Assembly (NCBI GenBank): GCA_036491235.1
Contig: DASXCK010000388.1
Location: 1-50,001 of the forward strand
Length of the DNA stretch: 50,001 bases
Origin: JAVDCA01 sp036491235
GTDB taxonomy: Bacteria; Pseudomonadota; Alphaproteobacteria; Rhizobiales; Xanthobacteraceae
Direction of reading: 5' to 3'
Positions 1 through 8,462 of this stretch are shown one piece after another. Below the pieces are notes generated by a model, which saw only the letters and a list, made by a program, of their open reading frames with translations, was not told the origin of the DNA and made no database searches. Position 1 is the stretch's first letter, and each line of letters starts with the position of its first letter. Made by a program: the position numbers and the translations under genes.

Positions 1-280
1 CGACTCCGGCCAGGTGGTGTCCGGCTCGTTCATGGACTACGCGATGCCGCGCGCGCACGATTTTTGCGGCTTCACGCTCGGCGAGAACGAGGTGCCGACC
101 AAGCTCAACCCGCTCGGCGTCAAGGGCGCGGGCGAGTCGGGGACCGTCGGGGCGCTGGCCTCGCTGATGAACGCGGTCAACAACGTGATGGCGGCGATCG
201 GCGCCGAATACGTGCAGATGCCGGCGACGCCCGAGAAGGTATGGCGCGCGATCCGGAAGACGAAGAGCGGGAAAGCGTGA
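1..280 (+). CDS. Molybdenum hydroxylase large subunit, C-terminal end (partial)
   Basis: Only the last 92 or so residues are in the window; the frame is open at the left edge and stops at 278-280. The segment VKGAGESGTVGA carries the GxGES signature of xanthine dehydrogenase/CO dehydrogenase (CoxL)-type large subunits, in which the Glu is the catalytic base next to the molybdenum-cytosine dinucleotide cofactor. The stretch before it (SFMDYAMPRA ... VPTKLNPLG) is typical of the aldehyde/CO dehydrogenase branch. Such subunits work in a trimer with an FAD subunit and a [2Fe-2S] subunit, which would lie to the left. The exact substrate cannot be told from this piece. A palindromic repeat follows directly. 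Confidence 0.9.
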   Translation, partial: DSGQVVSGSFMDYAMPRAHDFCGFTLGENEVPTKLNPLGVKGAGESGTVGALASLMNAVNNVMAAIGAEYVQMPATPEKVWRAIRKTKSGKA

Positions 281-302
281 AGATGCGTGGGTCGCAGGTC
301 GC

Positions 303-384
303 AGGATAGGTTGAGCGCAGCGAAACCCATCATCTTGACGGCCGACGCATAGGTGATGGGTTTCGCGTCCGCTCAACCCATCCT
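303..384. repeat. Palindromic intergenic repeat between convergent genes
   Basis: Two arms of about 32 bases (303-334 and 352-384) are near-perfect inverted copies: AGGATAGGTTGAGCG... on the left against the reverse complement of ...CGCTCAACCCATCCT on the right. The transcript would fold into a long hairpin. It sits between the end of the molybdenum hydroxylase gene and the end of the tyrosinase operon, so it may also act as a bidirectional transcription stop. Elements with the core GCGAAACCCATCA and AGGATGGGTTGAGCG are scattered through related genomes (from memory, not checked). Confidence 0.75.
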
Positions 385-395
385 ACGCATCCGCT

Positions 396-962
396 TCAAT
401 TATACGACAAGAACCGCATGTCCTCGAAGCGGAAGACGTTCTTCTCGTCGCACATCTCGTTGGTGGCGGAGACCACCGGAACGACCGTGATCGTCGTCTC
501 CTTGGCAGAGGCCGCGATCTTCTTCAGCGCATCGGTGACGGTGACCCGCTTGGTCGCCGGCGTGAGCGGGTGCGGCGGGCGGAAGTCATAGGTGTCACGA
601 TTGTGCTCGTTGATATCGCAATGGCCGGGATCGCCGAGGCAGCCGCCATGGCCGAAGATATAGAACGAGCCGGCGTAGCCATAGGCCAGCGTAAGCGGCG
701 TGTTCTGATCCGCCGTGGCGTTGTTGAGGAACACCCTGCCCTCGTACGACGCCTCGCCATGGTAGATGCCGCTGATCTCGAGGTCGGCGCGCACGAAGCG
801 ATGCTCCGGCGAGGCAAAACCGATCGGGACCGGTTTCGACGTGTATGTCCTGGCCGGGACGGTTGGGCGCCGGGGGGCGCCGACCGCCACGCGGGCCGGC
901 GCCTTGGTGGCGCGCTTGGCGCCAGCCTTGGCGGGACGCCGCGGGTTGACCGCTTTCGCCAT
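396..962 (-). CDS. Tyrosinase-partner protein (resembles a detached C-terminal domain of polyphenol oxidases)
   Basis: The gene follows the tyrosinase directly. Tandem ATGs lie at 965 and 962; the GGAGG at 966-970 is better spaced for 962, giving a TGATG junction with the tyrosinase stop, so translation is probably coupled. The 188-residue product has an Ala/Lys/Arg-rich basic N-terminus (about residues 1-40), then a beta-rich region with a motif FGHGGCLGDPGHCD around residue 110 and a block RPPHPLTPATKRVTVTDAL. I recall similar blocks at the C-terminal end of longer tyrosinase/polyphenol oxidase chains, where that domain caps the copper site. I infer a separately encoded cap or copper-handling partner. 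No signal peptide is evident. Function is inferred from position and recalled resemblance only. Confidence 0.7.
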   Translation of the reverse strand: MAKAVNPRRPAKAGAKRATKAPARVAVGAPRRPTVPARTYTSKPVPIGFASPEHRFVRADLEISGIYHGEASYEGRVFLNNATADQNTPLTLAYGYAGSFYIFGHGGCLGDPGHCDINEHNRDTYDFRPPHPLTPATKRVTVTDALKKIAASAKETTITVVPVVSATNEMCDEKNVFRFEDMRFLSYN

Positions 963-1750
963 CATCCACCTCCGATCGGCACCACCGTCTGAGCGGCGGC
1001 GTAGTCATAGCCGAGATCGTTGACATTGAGGACGTCGCGAACGCGGAAATTGAACGGCGCGAGCACGACCTCCATCAGGTCAGACGTAATATTGCCGTTG
1101 CCGTTCTGCACCTGCCAGAGCCACCATATTCGGTCGATCATGGTGTGGTGCGACCAGAAGATCGGGTCGTAGGCGGCGGTTCCAACCACACCCATATCGC
1201 CCGAGACCCAGCCATGAATCCGATCGTGCACGTCCTCGAGGGCGCCGGCGAAGTCGGAATAGTCGGTTCTCGATAAAGCGCCGTCGACGTCCGCCTGCGA
1301 CGGCAGCCCATCGGTGGGGCCGGGATGGCGAACCGTGTCGTGCGGCCGGACGCCCTGGACGTCGGTAATGTGGAAGCTGGCCAGCGGATTGCGCCCGCCG
1401 TTGGCGGTCCGGTCGGCGAAGACCTTGGGGATTCCGTCCTGCCGCGGCGGCCGCAGCGTCCAATCCCACCACGGCAGCGTGACGCTCCCGACCTGGCTGC
1501 GCGCCGCCATCTCGACATTATACAGATAAGCGCGGTGCCACGGGAGGAAGAGCTCCATCCGCTGCGCGGAGCGCGCGTTCTGCTGATGGTGCCAGCAATA
1601 CCAGCTCGGCGCGCCATGCAGCCCGGCGAGGAACGCGTAGCCGCGGTTGTCGCGGATCTGCATCATCTGCGCATAGGCGCGGCGCAGGTCCGTGACCTGC
1701 GCGTCGTCGAGGTTATGGACGCCGAGACGATTGCGGATGCCGTTCGCCAT
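962..1750 (-). CDS. Tyrosinase-family type-3 copper oxidase
   Basis: The 262-residue protein has both copper centres of tyrosinases, which hydroxylate monophenols and oxidise diphenols to quinones. CuA: H45, H54 and H72 (in LPWHRAYL); C52 lies two residues before H54, the arrangement that forms the Cys-His thioether in many tyrosinases. CuB: H175 and H179 (DVHDRIHGWV) plus H201/H202 in DPIFWSHHTMIDR. Start at 1750 is chosen because GGGGAG stands about 7 bases upstream; the open frame extends to 1864 but that stretch is not tyrosinase-like. There is no signal peptide, so it is presumably cytoplasmic or exported with a partner. The downstream gene overlaps its stop and is probably its helper. 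Confidence 0.92.
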   Translation of the reverse strand: MANGIRNRLGVHNLDDAQVTDLRRAYAQMMQIRDNRGYAFLAGLHGAPSWYCWHHQQNARSAQRMELFLPWHRAYLYNVEMAARSQVGSVTLPWWDWTLRPPRQDGIPKVFADRTANGGRNPLASFHITDVQGVRPHDTVRHPGPTDGLPSQADVDGALSRTDYSDFAGALEDVHDRIHGWVSGDMGVVGTAAYDPIFWSHHTMIDRIWWLWQVQNGNGNITSDLMEVVLAPFNFRVRDVLNVNDLGYDYAAAQTVVPIGGG

Positions 1751-1929
1751 GATCGCTCCCCACGCCGGTCTTTGCCGATGGGCGCAACACCGCCTGCTAC
1801 GATCTATGATTGTAGTCTTTGCGCGCCGCGAAGGCAATCGGGTCGCGTCGGCCACGTGCCTCACGACTGCCGCACCTTGCGCGCATAGGGCGGGCGAGCA
1901 TGCTATAATGAATCAAACGAGGATTTCCG

Positions 1930-2886
1930 ATGCCCCGCCACTCCAGCTACATCCCGCATGGCGTCATTCCGGCCGTGCTGTTGCCGTTCCACGACGAGCT
2001 CTCGATCGACGAGAAGAGTTTTCGCCGCCACCTGCGCGACGTCGCGGCCGTGAAGGGGCTTTCGGCGATCACGATCAACGCGCATTCGACCGAGGTCGCG
2101 TCATGCACGTTCGATGAACAGCGCCGCGTGCTCGCGATCGCGCAGGACGAGATCGGCGACAAGCTGCCTATCGTCAACGGCGTGTGGGCGGACGGCAGCA
2201 TCGAGGCGGCGCGCATCGCCCGTGCCGCGAGCGAGGGCGGCGCCTCCGCACTTCTCGTCTTCCCGCCGGCGCCGTTCACACTCGGCCAGTCGCCCGAGAT
2301 GGCGCTCGCGCATTTCAAGCGCATCGCCGACGCGAGCGACCTGCCGATCATCGTCTTCCAGTATCCGCTGGCGACCGGCCAGGGCTATCCGCGCGAGACG
2401 CTACTCAAGATGTGCGAGCAGGTGCCGACGATCCGCGCCATCAAGGACTGGGCCGGCAACGTGCCGCAGCACGAGATGCATATCCGCACGCTGCAAAACC
2501 TGCCGCGGCCCGTCAACGTCCTTACCACGCACTCGTCGTGGCTGTTCTCGTCGCTCGTGCTCGGCTGCAACGGCCTTTTGTCGGGCAGCGGCAGCGTGAT
2601 CGCCGATTTGCAGTCGGAGCTTTTTCACGCCGTGCAGGCGAACGACCTCGCGACCGCGCGCGCGCTCAACGATCGCATCTATCCGCTCGCGAAGGTCTTC
2701 TATTCCGAGCCGTGGGCCGACATGCACAACCGCATGAAGGAGGCGCTGGTGCTCCTCGGGCGCCTGCCCCGCGCCGTCGTGCGGCCGCCGCTGGTCAAGC
2801 TCGGCCGCGCGGAGATCGAGCGCGTCCGGGCCGCGCTCGCCGAGGCCGGCCTGCTCGACGCAAAAGCCGGCCGCGACGCCGCTTGA
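1930..2886 (+). CDS. Dihydrodipicolinate synthase/N-acetylneuraminate lyase family protein
   Basis: This 318-residue protein belongs to the DapA/NAL superfamily of (beta/alpha)8 class I aldolases. The Schiff-base lysine is K172 in IRAIKDWAGN and the paired tyrosine is Y145 in VFQYP. The N-terminal HGVIPAVLLPF matches the first strand of the family. The Gly-Thr-Thr-Gly-Glu pyruvate-binding signature of true DapA is replaced by NAHSTEV (residues 50-56), so this is probably not lysine-pathway DapA but one of the many catabolic pyruvate- or keto-acid-handling paralogs. GAGG lies about 8 bases before the ATG. It is divergent from the tyrosinase operon (179-base gap). The substrate is not identifiable. 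Confidence 0.88.
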   Translation: MPRHSSYIPHGVIPAVLLPFHDELSIDEKSFRRHLRDVAAVKGLSAITINAHSTEVASCTFDEQRRVLAIAQDEIGDKLPIVNGVWADGSIEAARIARAASEGGASALLVFPPAPFTLGQSPEMALAHFKRIADASDLPIIVFQYPLATGQGYPRETLLKMCEQVPTIRAIKDWAGNVPQHEMHIRTLQNLPRPVNVLTTHSSWLFSSLVLGCNGLLSGSGSVIADLQSELFHAVQANDLATARALNDRIYPLAKVFYSEPWADMHNRMKEALVLLGRLPRAVVRPPLVKLGRAEIERVRAALAEAGLLDAKAGRDAA

Positions 2887-2892
2887 TCTGCC

Positions 2893-3315
2893 TCATCGCC
2901 TGCGGAAGAGGCGGGCGTACGGCCGGTGCCGGACCACATAAGCACGCCGGTACACATTGGTGCCTTCACGCGCAAAGCCGTAACGCGGCTCGATGAAGCG
3001 CGCATCCGGCACGCGATGCACGTAGGGAAACGGCCGCCCGTAGGCGTCGATCACCGCATAGCCGCCGTCTGCCCAGGTCGGCACGTTGATCTCATGATAG
3101 GCGTAGATGCCGGGTCCCTCGATCACCGGGCCCTGGTCGGCGACGTAGACCGGCCCGCGCGGATCGGACGGATCGAGATAGGCAATCGGGGGCGGACCAT
3201 ACGGCGGGATGCCGTAGAAGACGTCCCAGTGGTGGCCGTAGTAACCCGCGGCAGCGGGGGTGGCGGCAAGCGTTAACGCGGCAACGAGCGCAGCCGCAAG
3301 ACGCACAACGCGCAT
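2893..3315 (-). CDS. Small exported protein, Tyr/Pro-rich
   Basis: A 140-residue product begins with a Sec signal peptide (MRVVRLAAALVAALTL, cleavage likely after AAA near residue 24). The mature part is rich in Tyr, Pro and Gly (YYGHHWDVFYGIPPYGPPP) and ends with the basic tail ARLFRRR. The start at 3315 has GGGAG about 6 bases upstream; a longer open frame exists but lacks this support. No enzyme motif is visible. It is convergent with the DapA-family gene (6-base gap) and shares style with the next exported gene at 3408-3911. Conserved hypothetical proteins of this sort are common in rhizobia; the role is unknown. Confidence 0.75.
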   Translation of the reverse strand: MRVVRLAAALVAALTLAATPAAAGYYGHHWDVFYGIPPYGPPPIAYLDPSDPRGPVYVADQGPVIEGPGIYAYHEINVPTWADGGYAVIDAYGRPFPYVHRVPDARFIEPRYGFAREGTNVYRRAYVVRHRPYARLFRRR

Positions 3316-3407
3316 GGGTAACTCCCGAACATTTCGCCTCCCCGAGGTGCCGCGCCGCAAGCCTGCCACGGTTCCTGCGGTGCGCCAATGACATCCGTCC
3401 GACAAGG

Positions 3408-3911
3408 TTACGGCGTGTGGGGCGGGGCCGGATGCGGCAGCGGGCGCGCGGGCGGCGCATGCCGCGGGTGCGCGAGGCGCGGGCCGACGATCACGGGCGG
3501 GCCGAGCGGTGCCTCCACCGTGGCGGGCGTCGGCTGGGATTCGCTGTGCCATTCGCGGAAGAACGGCTGCGCGACGCTCGGCCGCCGCTTCGGCGGCACG
3601 ATCTCGAGCCGGCCATAGGGCGGCTTGCGGCCGGTGTGCGGATAGTAGGGAGCGGCATTCCCCTCGTCCGGGTAGGGCGCCCAGTACGGCATGATGACGG
3701 TCGGCGCGACCACGCCGGGGCGGTTGAGCCCCCACTCCCCTTCGATCACGGCGCCCGACACGTCGACGCCATACATCATTACGGGCACGCCGGCCCGGCC
3801 CGGCACGACGATCACGGGCTCGTTGTCGGCCAGGGCCGGCCGCGACGCCGCGACCGCGCCGAGGACAAGGCCGGCGACGACGGCGAGCTTGAGGTTGCGG
3901 TGCACGCGCAT
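3408..3911 (-). CDS. Exported Pro-rich hypothetical protein
   Basis: A 167-residue product starts with a signal peptide (LKLAVVAGLVLGAVAAS, cleavage near ALA-DN). The mature N-terminus EPVIVVPGRAGVPVMMYGVDVSGAVIEGEWG is followed by a region with a GRLEIVPP core and then a low-complexity Pro/His/Ala tail. GGAGG seven bases upstream decides for the ATG at 3911 over one at 3926. No catalytic motif is seen. It is transcribed in the same direction as the Tyr/Pro-rich exported gene at 2893-3315, 92 bases ahead of it, so the two may form an operon. The function is unknown. Confidence 0.75.
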   Translation of the reverse strand: MRVHRNLKLAVVAGLVLGAVAASRPALADNEPVIVVPGRAGVPVMMYGVDVSGAVIEGEWGLNRPGVVAPTVIMPYWAPYPDEGNAAPYYPHTGRKPPYGRLEIVPPKRRPSVAQPFFREWHSESQPTPATVEAPLGPPVIVGPRLAHPRHAPPARPLPHPAPPHTP

Positions 3912-4099
3912 GGGCGCCTCCGACACCGGCGAGAAAAGGACCAGACAAGAAGCCGGACGTCATCTTAAGGCGCGGAACCCGCCGGCGGATGCAACGCGGC
4001 AGGGAAAATTGCGGAACAGCATTAATCGGGGTTTAGAACCGCGGGCGCCAGCCGGCGCCGCTTGTTCGGCCGCCGCTTGGCTGGTAGCTCTGCGGACGG

Positions 4100-4172
4100 G
4101 CCGGCTTAGCTCAGCTGGTAGAGCACGTGATTTGTAATCACGGGGTCAGGGGTTCGAATCCCTTAGCCGGCA
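4100..4172 (+). tRNA. tRNA-Thr (anticodon UGU)
   Basis: A 73-nt cloverleaf: acceptor arms GCCGGCT and AGCCGGC (7 bp), D-arm with AGCTCAGCTGGTAGAGC, anticodon stem CGTGA/TCACG around loop TTTGTAA giving anticodon UGU, T-arm GGTTCGAATC, and discriminator A at 4172. The 3' CCA is not encoded (CCG follows). It reads ACA codons and by wobble other Thr codons. Confidence 0.96.
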
Positions 4173-4336
4173 CCGAGGTTCGTCCATCTGTTCCGGACGC
4201 TGGTTCAACGGCCCCGGACAGGCTCCCGTTCACGGCAATACGCACACAACCTTTGCGGTTCCCATCGCCGGCCCTCAATCATTCATTAACCCGCCCCGAT
4301 TGATATGTTGCGGGCCGCACATCGGGGGCTGCATTG

Positions 4337-5233
4337 ATGCTGGCAAACCTTCTCCATGTCCTCGTCACAAAGGTGGTGGGCCTGACGGCGCGGTCGTTGC
4401 CGAGCGTGCTGATCATGGTCGTGCTCTGCACCGTGCTCGCCTGTTTCTCCAGGCAAGCCTGCAATCCCGGCAAGGTGTGGTGGCGAAACCGCGGTCTCCT
4501 GCTGGACATCGGCTATTACGTGACACTGAAGTGCCTCGCGCCGTATCTACGCATGGGCCTCATGATCGCAATCGCAATGTTGTGCATGACGTTCGTCAGC
4601 GCCCAGCAACTCGACGACTATTTCCGCAAGGGCGGCGGCCTTTTTGCATCGTATTCGTTCTGGTGGCAGGTGGCGTTCCATCTGCTGATTGCGGATTTCC
4701 TGCTCTATTGGTTGCACCGGCTCTTCCACGGTGCGCGGCTCTGGCGCTATCACGCGATCCATCATTCGGCCGAAGACGTCGATTGGACGACCGCCTACAG
4801 ATTCCATCCACTGAACAGCTGCTTCGGGCCCTATCTCGTTGATGCCTTGATGCTCTATCTCGGTATCGCACCTTCGGTGCTCCTCGCCCTCGTGCCGTTC
4901 CAGACCATCGCGGCACTGTTCGTGCACACCAACCTCAACTGGACGTTCGGGCCGCTCAAATACCTGGTGGCGACACCCGTATTCCACCGTTGGCATCACA
5001 CGATGCGGGACGAAGGCGGCAACAGCAATTTCGCTCCGACGTTTCCCCTGTGGGACCTGCTATTCGGCACCTTCTACATGCCGCCCAAGAAGCTGCCTGT
5101 GCATTACGGGGTGGATGACCCGACCTTTCCGTCCGGCTTCTTCGAGCAATTGGCTTTCCCATTCAGGCGCCGAGTGCCGGTTCTCGGTGCGGGGCCGTCC
5201 GCAATCGAATCTGCTGCCCCACGATCGCAATGA
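4337..5233 (+). CDS. Sterol desaturase / fatty acid hydroxylase family membrane protein
   Basis: This 298-residue integral membrane protein carries the histidine boxes that bind the di-iron centre of the family: HRLFH (127-131), HAIHH (139-143), H197 and HRWHH (217-221). Hydrophobic spans lie around residues 20-38, 72-88, 108-127 and 165-195. Members hydroxylate or desaturate sterols, hopanoid-like lipids, carotenoids or fatty acids. The ATG at 4337 is preferred over the TTG one codon earlier, with GGGGG upstream. It follows the Thr tRNA gene and stands alone. The substrate is not predictable from the sequence; the DVDWTTAYRFHPLN and FHRWHHT blocks place it with bacterial sterol-desaturase-like proteins. 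Confidence 0.88.
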   Translation: MLANLLHVLVTKVVGLTARSLPSVLIMVVLCTVLACFSRQACNPGKVWWRNRGLLLDIGYYVTLKCLAPYLRMGLMIAIAMLCMTFVSAQQLDDYFRKGGGLFASYSFWWQVAFHLLIADFLLYWLHRLFHGARLWRYHAIHHSAEDVDWTTAYRFHPLNSCFGPYLVDALMLYLGIAPSVLLALVPFQTIAALFVHTNLNWTFGPLKYLVATPVFHRWHHTMRDEGGNSNFAPTFPLWDLLFGTFYMPPKKLPVHYGVDDPTFPSGFFEQLAFPFRRRVPVLGAGPSAIESAAPRSQ

Positions 5234-5648
5234 TGAACTTGGGAAGGGGTCGCGTCGGAGCATGCCGTCGAGACGATAGATCCCGTTGTCCGTCGCTCCC
5301 AAAGACGGGCAAGACACGCGGCGTATTCCTCGAACCGACCTCTGCCCATTCCTTCGCTCTCGCGGTGCGGCAGTGATCGCCCCACGTCCGAGCCGCCAAT
5401 CATCTTCGATTTCGTTGCGGGATCAGGTTAACAACCCTCTGCGACGCAAATCGCCAACAAACGTCGAGCCGAGAGCGCCTTAGTTGGAGCGTTCATGCCC
5501 ATCTCCTTCGTTGGATCGAGGCGGCTAGAATCCGCTGACTAATACCTTTTACCTCTAATGTTCGCCGAGGCGGCGCGGAAAAGAAACAACATCAATTACT
5601 CCGAGCGCGCCAACCGCCGATAAATCATGGACCGCTGCCGCGGGCCGC
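5234..5648. other. Intergenic stretch with no supported gene
   Basis: These 415 bases separate the sterol-desaturase-like gene from the 3' end of the formate dehydrogenase operon. I find no convincing protein, RNA gene or clear terminator. The only feature is a minus-strand ATG at 5496 with AAGGAG eight bases upstream that opens a 22-codon frame (5428-5496, beginning MNAPTKALSARRLL) and then stops; it looks like the 5' end of a lost gene or a leader peptide. Short frames further on (5104-5403) do not resemble any family I know. Confidence 0.5.
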
Positions 5649-6599
5649 TCAGCCCCTACCATCTTCTTTGCGGCTCTGGACGTGCGCGAAGCCGAACCTG
5701 CCCTTGATGCAGAGGTTGCCGTGGCCGACCGAGTGATCGTGGGGCGAGGTCACCTTGACGATCTTGTTGTCCTGGACGTGCAGGTTCAAATTGCAGCCGA
5801 CACCACAGTAGGTGCACACCGTGGTGGTCTCGGTCTGCTGCGACTCGTCCCAGGTGCCTGCGGCGCGCATGTCGTACTCGGACTTGAACGACAGCGCCCC
5901 GGTCGGGCATACCTCGACGCAGTTGCCGCAGAAGACGCAGGCGGAGTCCGGCAACTCCGCGGCGTACTCGGTCGATATCTGGGAGTCGAACCCGCGCCCC
6001 GCGATCTGGATCGCGAAGGAGTTCTGCCACTGCGTCCCGCAAGCGTCCACGCACTTGTAGCAGAGGATGCACTTGCTGTACTCGCGCACATAGAGGTCGT
6101 TGTCGATCTTGTCCGGCTGGCTCATCGTGGCCGCGACGCTGCCGTTCCCGGCGTGATGCTCGCCCGGCTCGTGGACGTCGCGCCTGAGGCTCTCGCCGGC
6201 TCTTTCGCCGTAACGGTCCGGGTCGGCATCGTAGCGCGCCATCCACTCGGGGATCCGCGGCGTGGTGGACAGGTCGACCGAGGAACCGAGCAGCTCCAGC
6301 ACGAGGCGACGGCTGTGCCGCACCCGCTCGGTGTCGGTCATGACCACCATGTCGGGCTGGACCTTGCGCGAGCAGGAGGGCACGAGGACGCGCGAGCCTT
6401 TGAGCTCGACCATGCAGACCCGGCAGGCATTCTTCGGCGTGAGGGTGTCGCCGTAGCAGAGCGTCGGCGTGTCCTTCCCTGCCGCGTTGCAGGCGGTCAG
6501 GATGGTGCTCCCCTCCGGGACGCTCACCGCCTCGCCGTCGATGGTGATCGTGACCTGCCGGACGGGCATGACCTCGGCAACCGGGTAAGGCGCGTTCAT
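5649..6599 (-). CDS. Formate dehydrogenase iron-sulfur subunit (detached N-terminal part of the usual alpha subunit)
   Basis: A 316-residue electron-transfer protein. Domains in order: plant-type [2Fe-2S] domain with C48, C59, C62 and C76; a two-cluster ferredoxin region with C177/C180/C183/C187 and C221/C224/C227/C231; and the [4Fe-4S] domain of molybdopterin oxidoreductases with C262/C265/C269 and C297 (CTYCGVGC ... GNLCIKGR). In known NAD-linked formate dehydrogenases (FdsA/FdhA type) all this is the N-terminus of the catalytic chain. Here the frame stops 19 residues after C297, and the catalytic domain is a separate gene at 8463-10451. The ATG at 6599 overlaps the NuoEF-like stop by 4 bases, so it is the last gene of the operon. 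It should pass electrons from molybdenum to the flavin subunit. Confidence 0.93.
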   Translation of the reverse strand: MNAPYPVAEVMPVRQVTITIDGEAVSVPEGSTILTACNAAGKDTPTLCYGDTLTPKNACRVCMVELKGSRVLVPSCSRKVQPDMVVMTDTERVRHSRRLVLELLGSSVDLSTTPRIPEWMARYDADPDRYGERAGESLRRDVHEPGEHHAGNGSVAATMSQPDKIDNDLYVREYSKCILCYKCVDACGTQWQNSFAIQIAGRGFDSQISTEYAAELPDSACVFCGNCVEVCPTGALSFKSEYDMRAAGTWDESQQTETTTVCTYCGVGCNLNLHVQDNKIVKVTSPHDHSVGHGNLCIKGRFGFAHVQSRKEDGRG

Positions 6600-8449
6600 C
6601 GGCTCTCCTGCAGAACGCCGAGGCGGTCGATGGCCGACTCGACGGCATTCCAGGCGGCCTGGCCGAGGCCGCAGATCGAGGAATCCTTCATCACCAGGCC
6701 GACATCGCGCAGCAGGCCGACATCGCGTCCCTTGGCCGCGGCATCGTGGCGGTTAAGAGCGATGCGCAGCAGCGCCTCCTCCTGGCGCACCGTGCCGACC
6801 CGGCAGGGGACGCACTGGCCGCAGGACTCGTCGCGGAAGAAGCGCGCGATGCGCAGCAGAATGCCGGGCAGATCGACCGTGTCGTCGAACGCCAACACCA
6901 CGCCCGAGCCCAGGGTGGTGTTGTTGGCGCGGGCGCCCTCGAAGGTGAGCGGGATGTCGAGCTCGTCAGGGCGCACGAACCCGCCTGCCGCGCCGCCGAG
7001 CAGCACCGCCTGCAGGGTCCGGCCCTGCGGCACCCCGCCGGCGAGCGCGAGAACCTCGCCCAGGGTCGCGCCGAACGGCACCTCGTAGACGCCGGGGCGC
7101 ACGAGGTTGCCCGAAACACAGAACAGCTTGGGTCCGGTGGAGCCCTCGGTCCCGATCTTGGCGTACCCTGCGCCGCCCATCTGCATGATCAGCGGCACGT
7201 TGCATATGGTCTCGACGTTGTTGACCACCGTCGGCTTGCCGAAGAGTCCGGCCTCGAACGGGAATGGCGGCTTGGAGCGCGGTTCGCCGCGATAGCCCTC
7301 GATCGAGTTGAAGATCGCGGTCTCCTCGCCGCAGATGTAGGCGCTGGCGCCGCGCCGGATCTCCAGCTCGAAGCTCCACCCAGTGTCCAGGATGTTCGCA
7401 CCCAGGAACCCACGTTCGCGGGCCTTTTCGATGGCGTTGTGCAGCATCCGGTGGGCACGTGGATACTCGCCGCGCAGGTAGATGTAGCCCCGCGCGGCGC
7501 CGAAGGCGTAACCCGCGATGGTCATCGACTCGATCAACGCGAACGGGTCGCCCTCGAGGATGGCGCGATCCTTGAATGTGCCGGGCTCGCTCTCGTCGGC
7601 GTTGCAGATGAGGTAGCGCGGCGTCGCAGGCTGCTTGGCGGTGCTCTCCCACTTGACGCCGGCGGGGAACGCCGCCCCGCCGCGACCCATCAGCCGGGAG
7701 TCCTTGACCTCGCTGATGACCTTCCCGGGCCCCATCTCGAACGCCCGCCGCAGTCCGGCGTAGCCGTCGGTCGCGAGGTAGTCGTCGATGCTTTCCGGGT
7801 CGACCCGGCCGACGCGCTTGAGCAGCATCAGGCCCTCTTGGCCGGCCTGCGGCACTGCCATGATCGGTGGCGCCTCGGCGGCGAGTGTCGCGGGTCCGTC
7901 ATTCAGCGCGAGCACGACCTCATCGACGGTGGCGGGCCCGATCAGGTGCTCATGCGGCGGGTCGCCCGCCTCCACCGCCATCGCGGCAGGGGCGCGTTCG
8001 CACACGCCGAGGCACGGACTGTGCTTCCAGCCGTTCGTGGCGCCGGCCGGCCCCAGCCGCTTCTCGAGGCCGGCGCAGACCTCCTTGGATCCGCGCGCCA
8101 TGCAGGCAATGTCGGTGCAGACATGCACGATGCGCTTCGGCCGCGGGAAGGTGGAGAACAGCCCATAGAACGTCGCGACGCTGTAGACGTCGGCTGCCGC
8201 CACGCTGAGCCGTCTGCCGATGTAGTTCAGCGCGCCGGGACTGATCCAGCCGACGCGATCGTTCACGGCGTGCAGCGCCTCCATGACGAGGTGCCGCCGG
8301 GCTCGCGCCGCCTGGCCGGTGTGCGCGCGCCGGTAGTCCTGCGCATCGCGTTCGCCGCCATGCCAGCCACCTTCGCCAGCGCCGAGCAGCCGATCAACCG
8401 CGTCCCGTTCCTCTGCGAACGGCTCGGCGTTGGAGAACTTCAGGTCCAC
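6596..8449 (-). CDS. Formate dehydrogenase NAD-reducing subunit, NuoE-NuoF fusion
   Basis: A 617-residue fusion of gamma (NuoE-like) and beta (NuoF-like) diaphorase parts. Residues 1-165 hold the thioredoxin-like [2Fe-2S] domain with C111, C116, C146 and C150. The rest is NuoF: NADH/FMN-binding GRGGAAFPAG near residue 255, CNADESEPGTFKDR near 290, and the [4Fe-4S] ligands C543, C546, C549 and C593 (CGQCVPC ... SICGLGQ). It takes electrons from the iron-sulfur subunit and reduces NAD+. Start is a GTG at 8449 with AAGGA upstream, 13 bases after the catalytic subunit gene; its stop overlaps the next start (ATGA). A cytoplasmic soluble complex is expected because no membrane or Tat signal is seen. 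Confidence 0.94.
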   Translation of the reverse strand: MDLKFSNAEPFAEERDAVDRLLGAGEGGWHGGERDAQDYRRAHTGQAARARRHLVMEALHAVNDRVGWISPGALNYIGRRLSVAAADVYSVATFYGLFSTFPRPKRIVHVCTDIACMARGSKEVCAGLEKRLGPAGATNGWKHSPCLGVCERAPAAMAVEAGDPPHEHLIGPATVDEVVLALNDGPATLAAEAPPIMAVPQAGQEGLMLLKRVGRVDPESIDDYLATDGYAGLRRAFEMGPGKVISEVKDSRLMGRGGAAFPAGVKWESTAKQPATPRYLICNADESEPGTFKDRAILEGDPFALIESMTIAGYAFGAARGYIYLRGEYPRAHRMLHNAIEKARERGFLGANILDTGWSFELEIRRGASAYICGEETAIFNSIEGYRGEPRSKPPFPFEAGLFGKPTVVNNVETICNVPLIMQMGGAGYAKIGTEGSTGPKLFCVSGNLVRPGVYEVPFGATLGEVLALAGGVPQGRTLQAVLLGGAAGGFVRPDELDIPLTFEGARANNTTLGSGVVLAFDDTVDLPGILLRIARFFRDESCGQCVPCRVGTVRQEEALLRIALNRHDAAAKGRDVGLLRDVGLVMKDSSICGLGQAAWNAVESAIDRLGVLQESR

Positions 8450-8462
8450 AGCTGATCCTTAC

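Noticed and set aside
5649..5651. TGA at the end of the iron-sulfur subunit as another Sec codon
   Set aside because: Only seven more codons follow before another stop and no SECIS is visible.
6746..8455. A 569-codon plus-strand open frame over the NuoEF-like gene
   Set aside because: Composition shows third-position G/C bias of the opposite strand; no motif.
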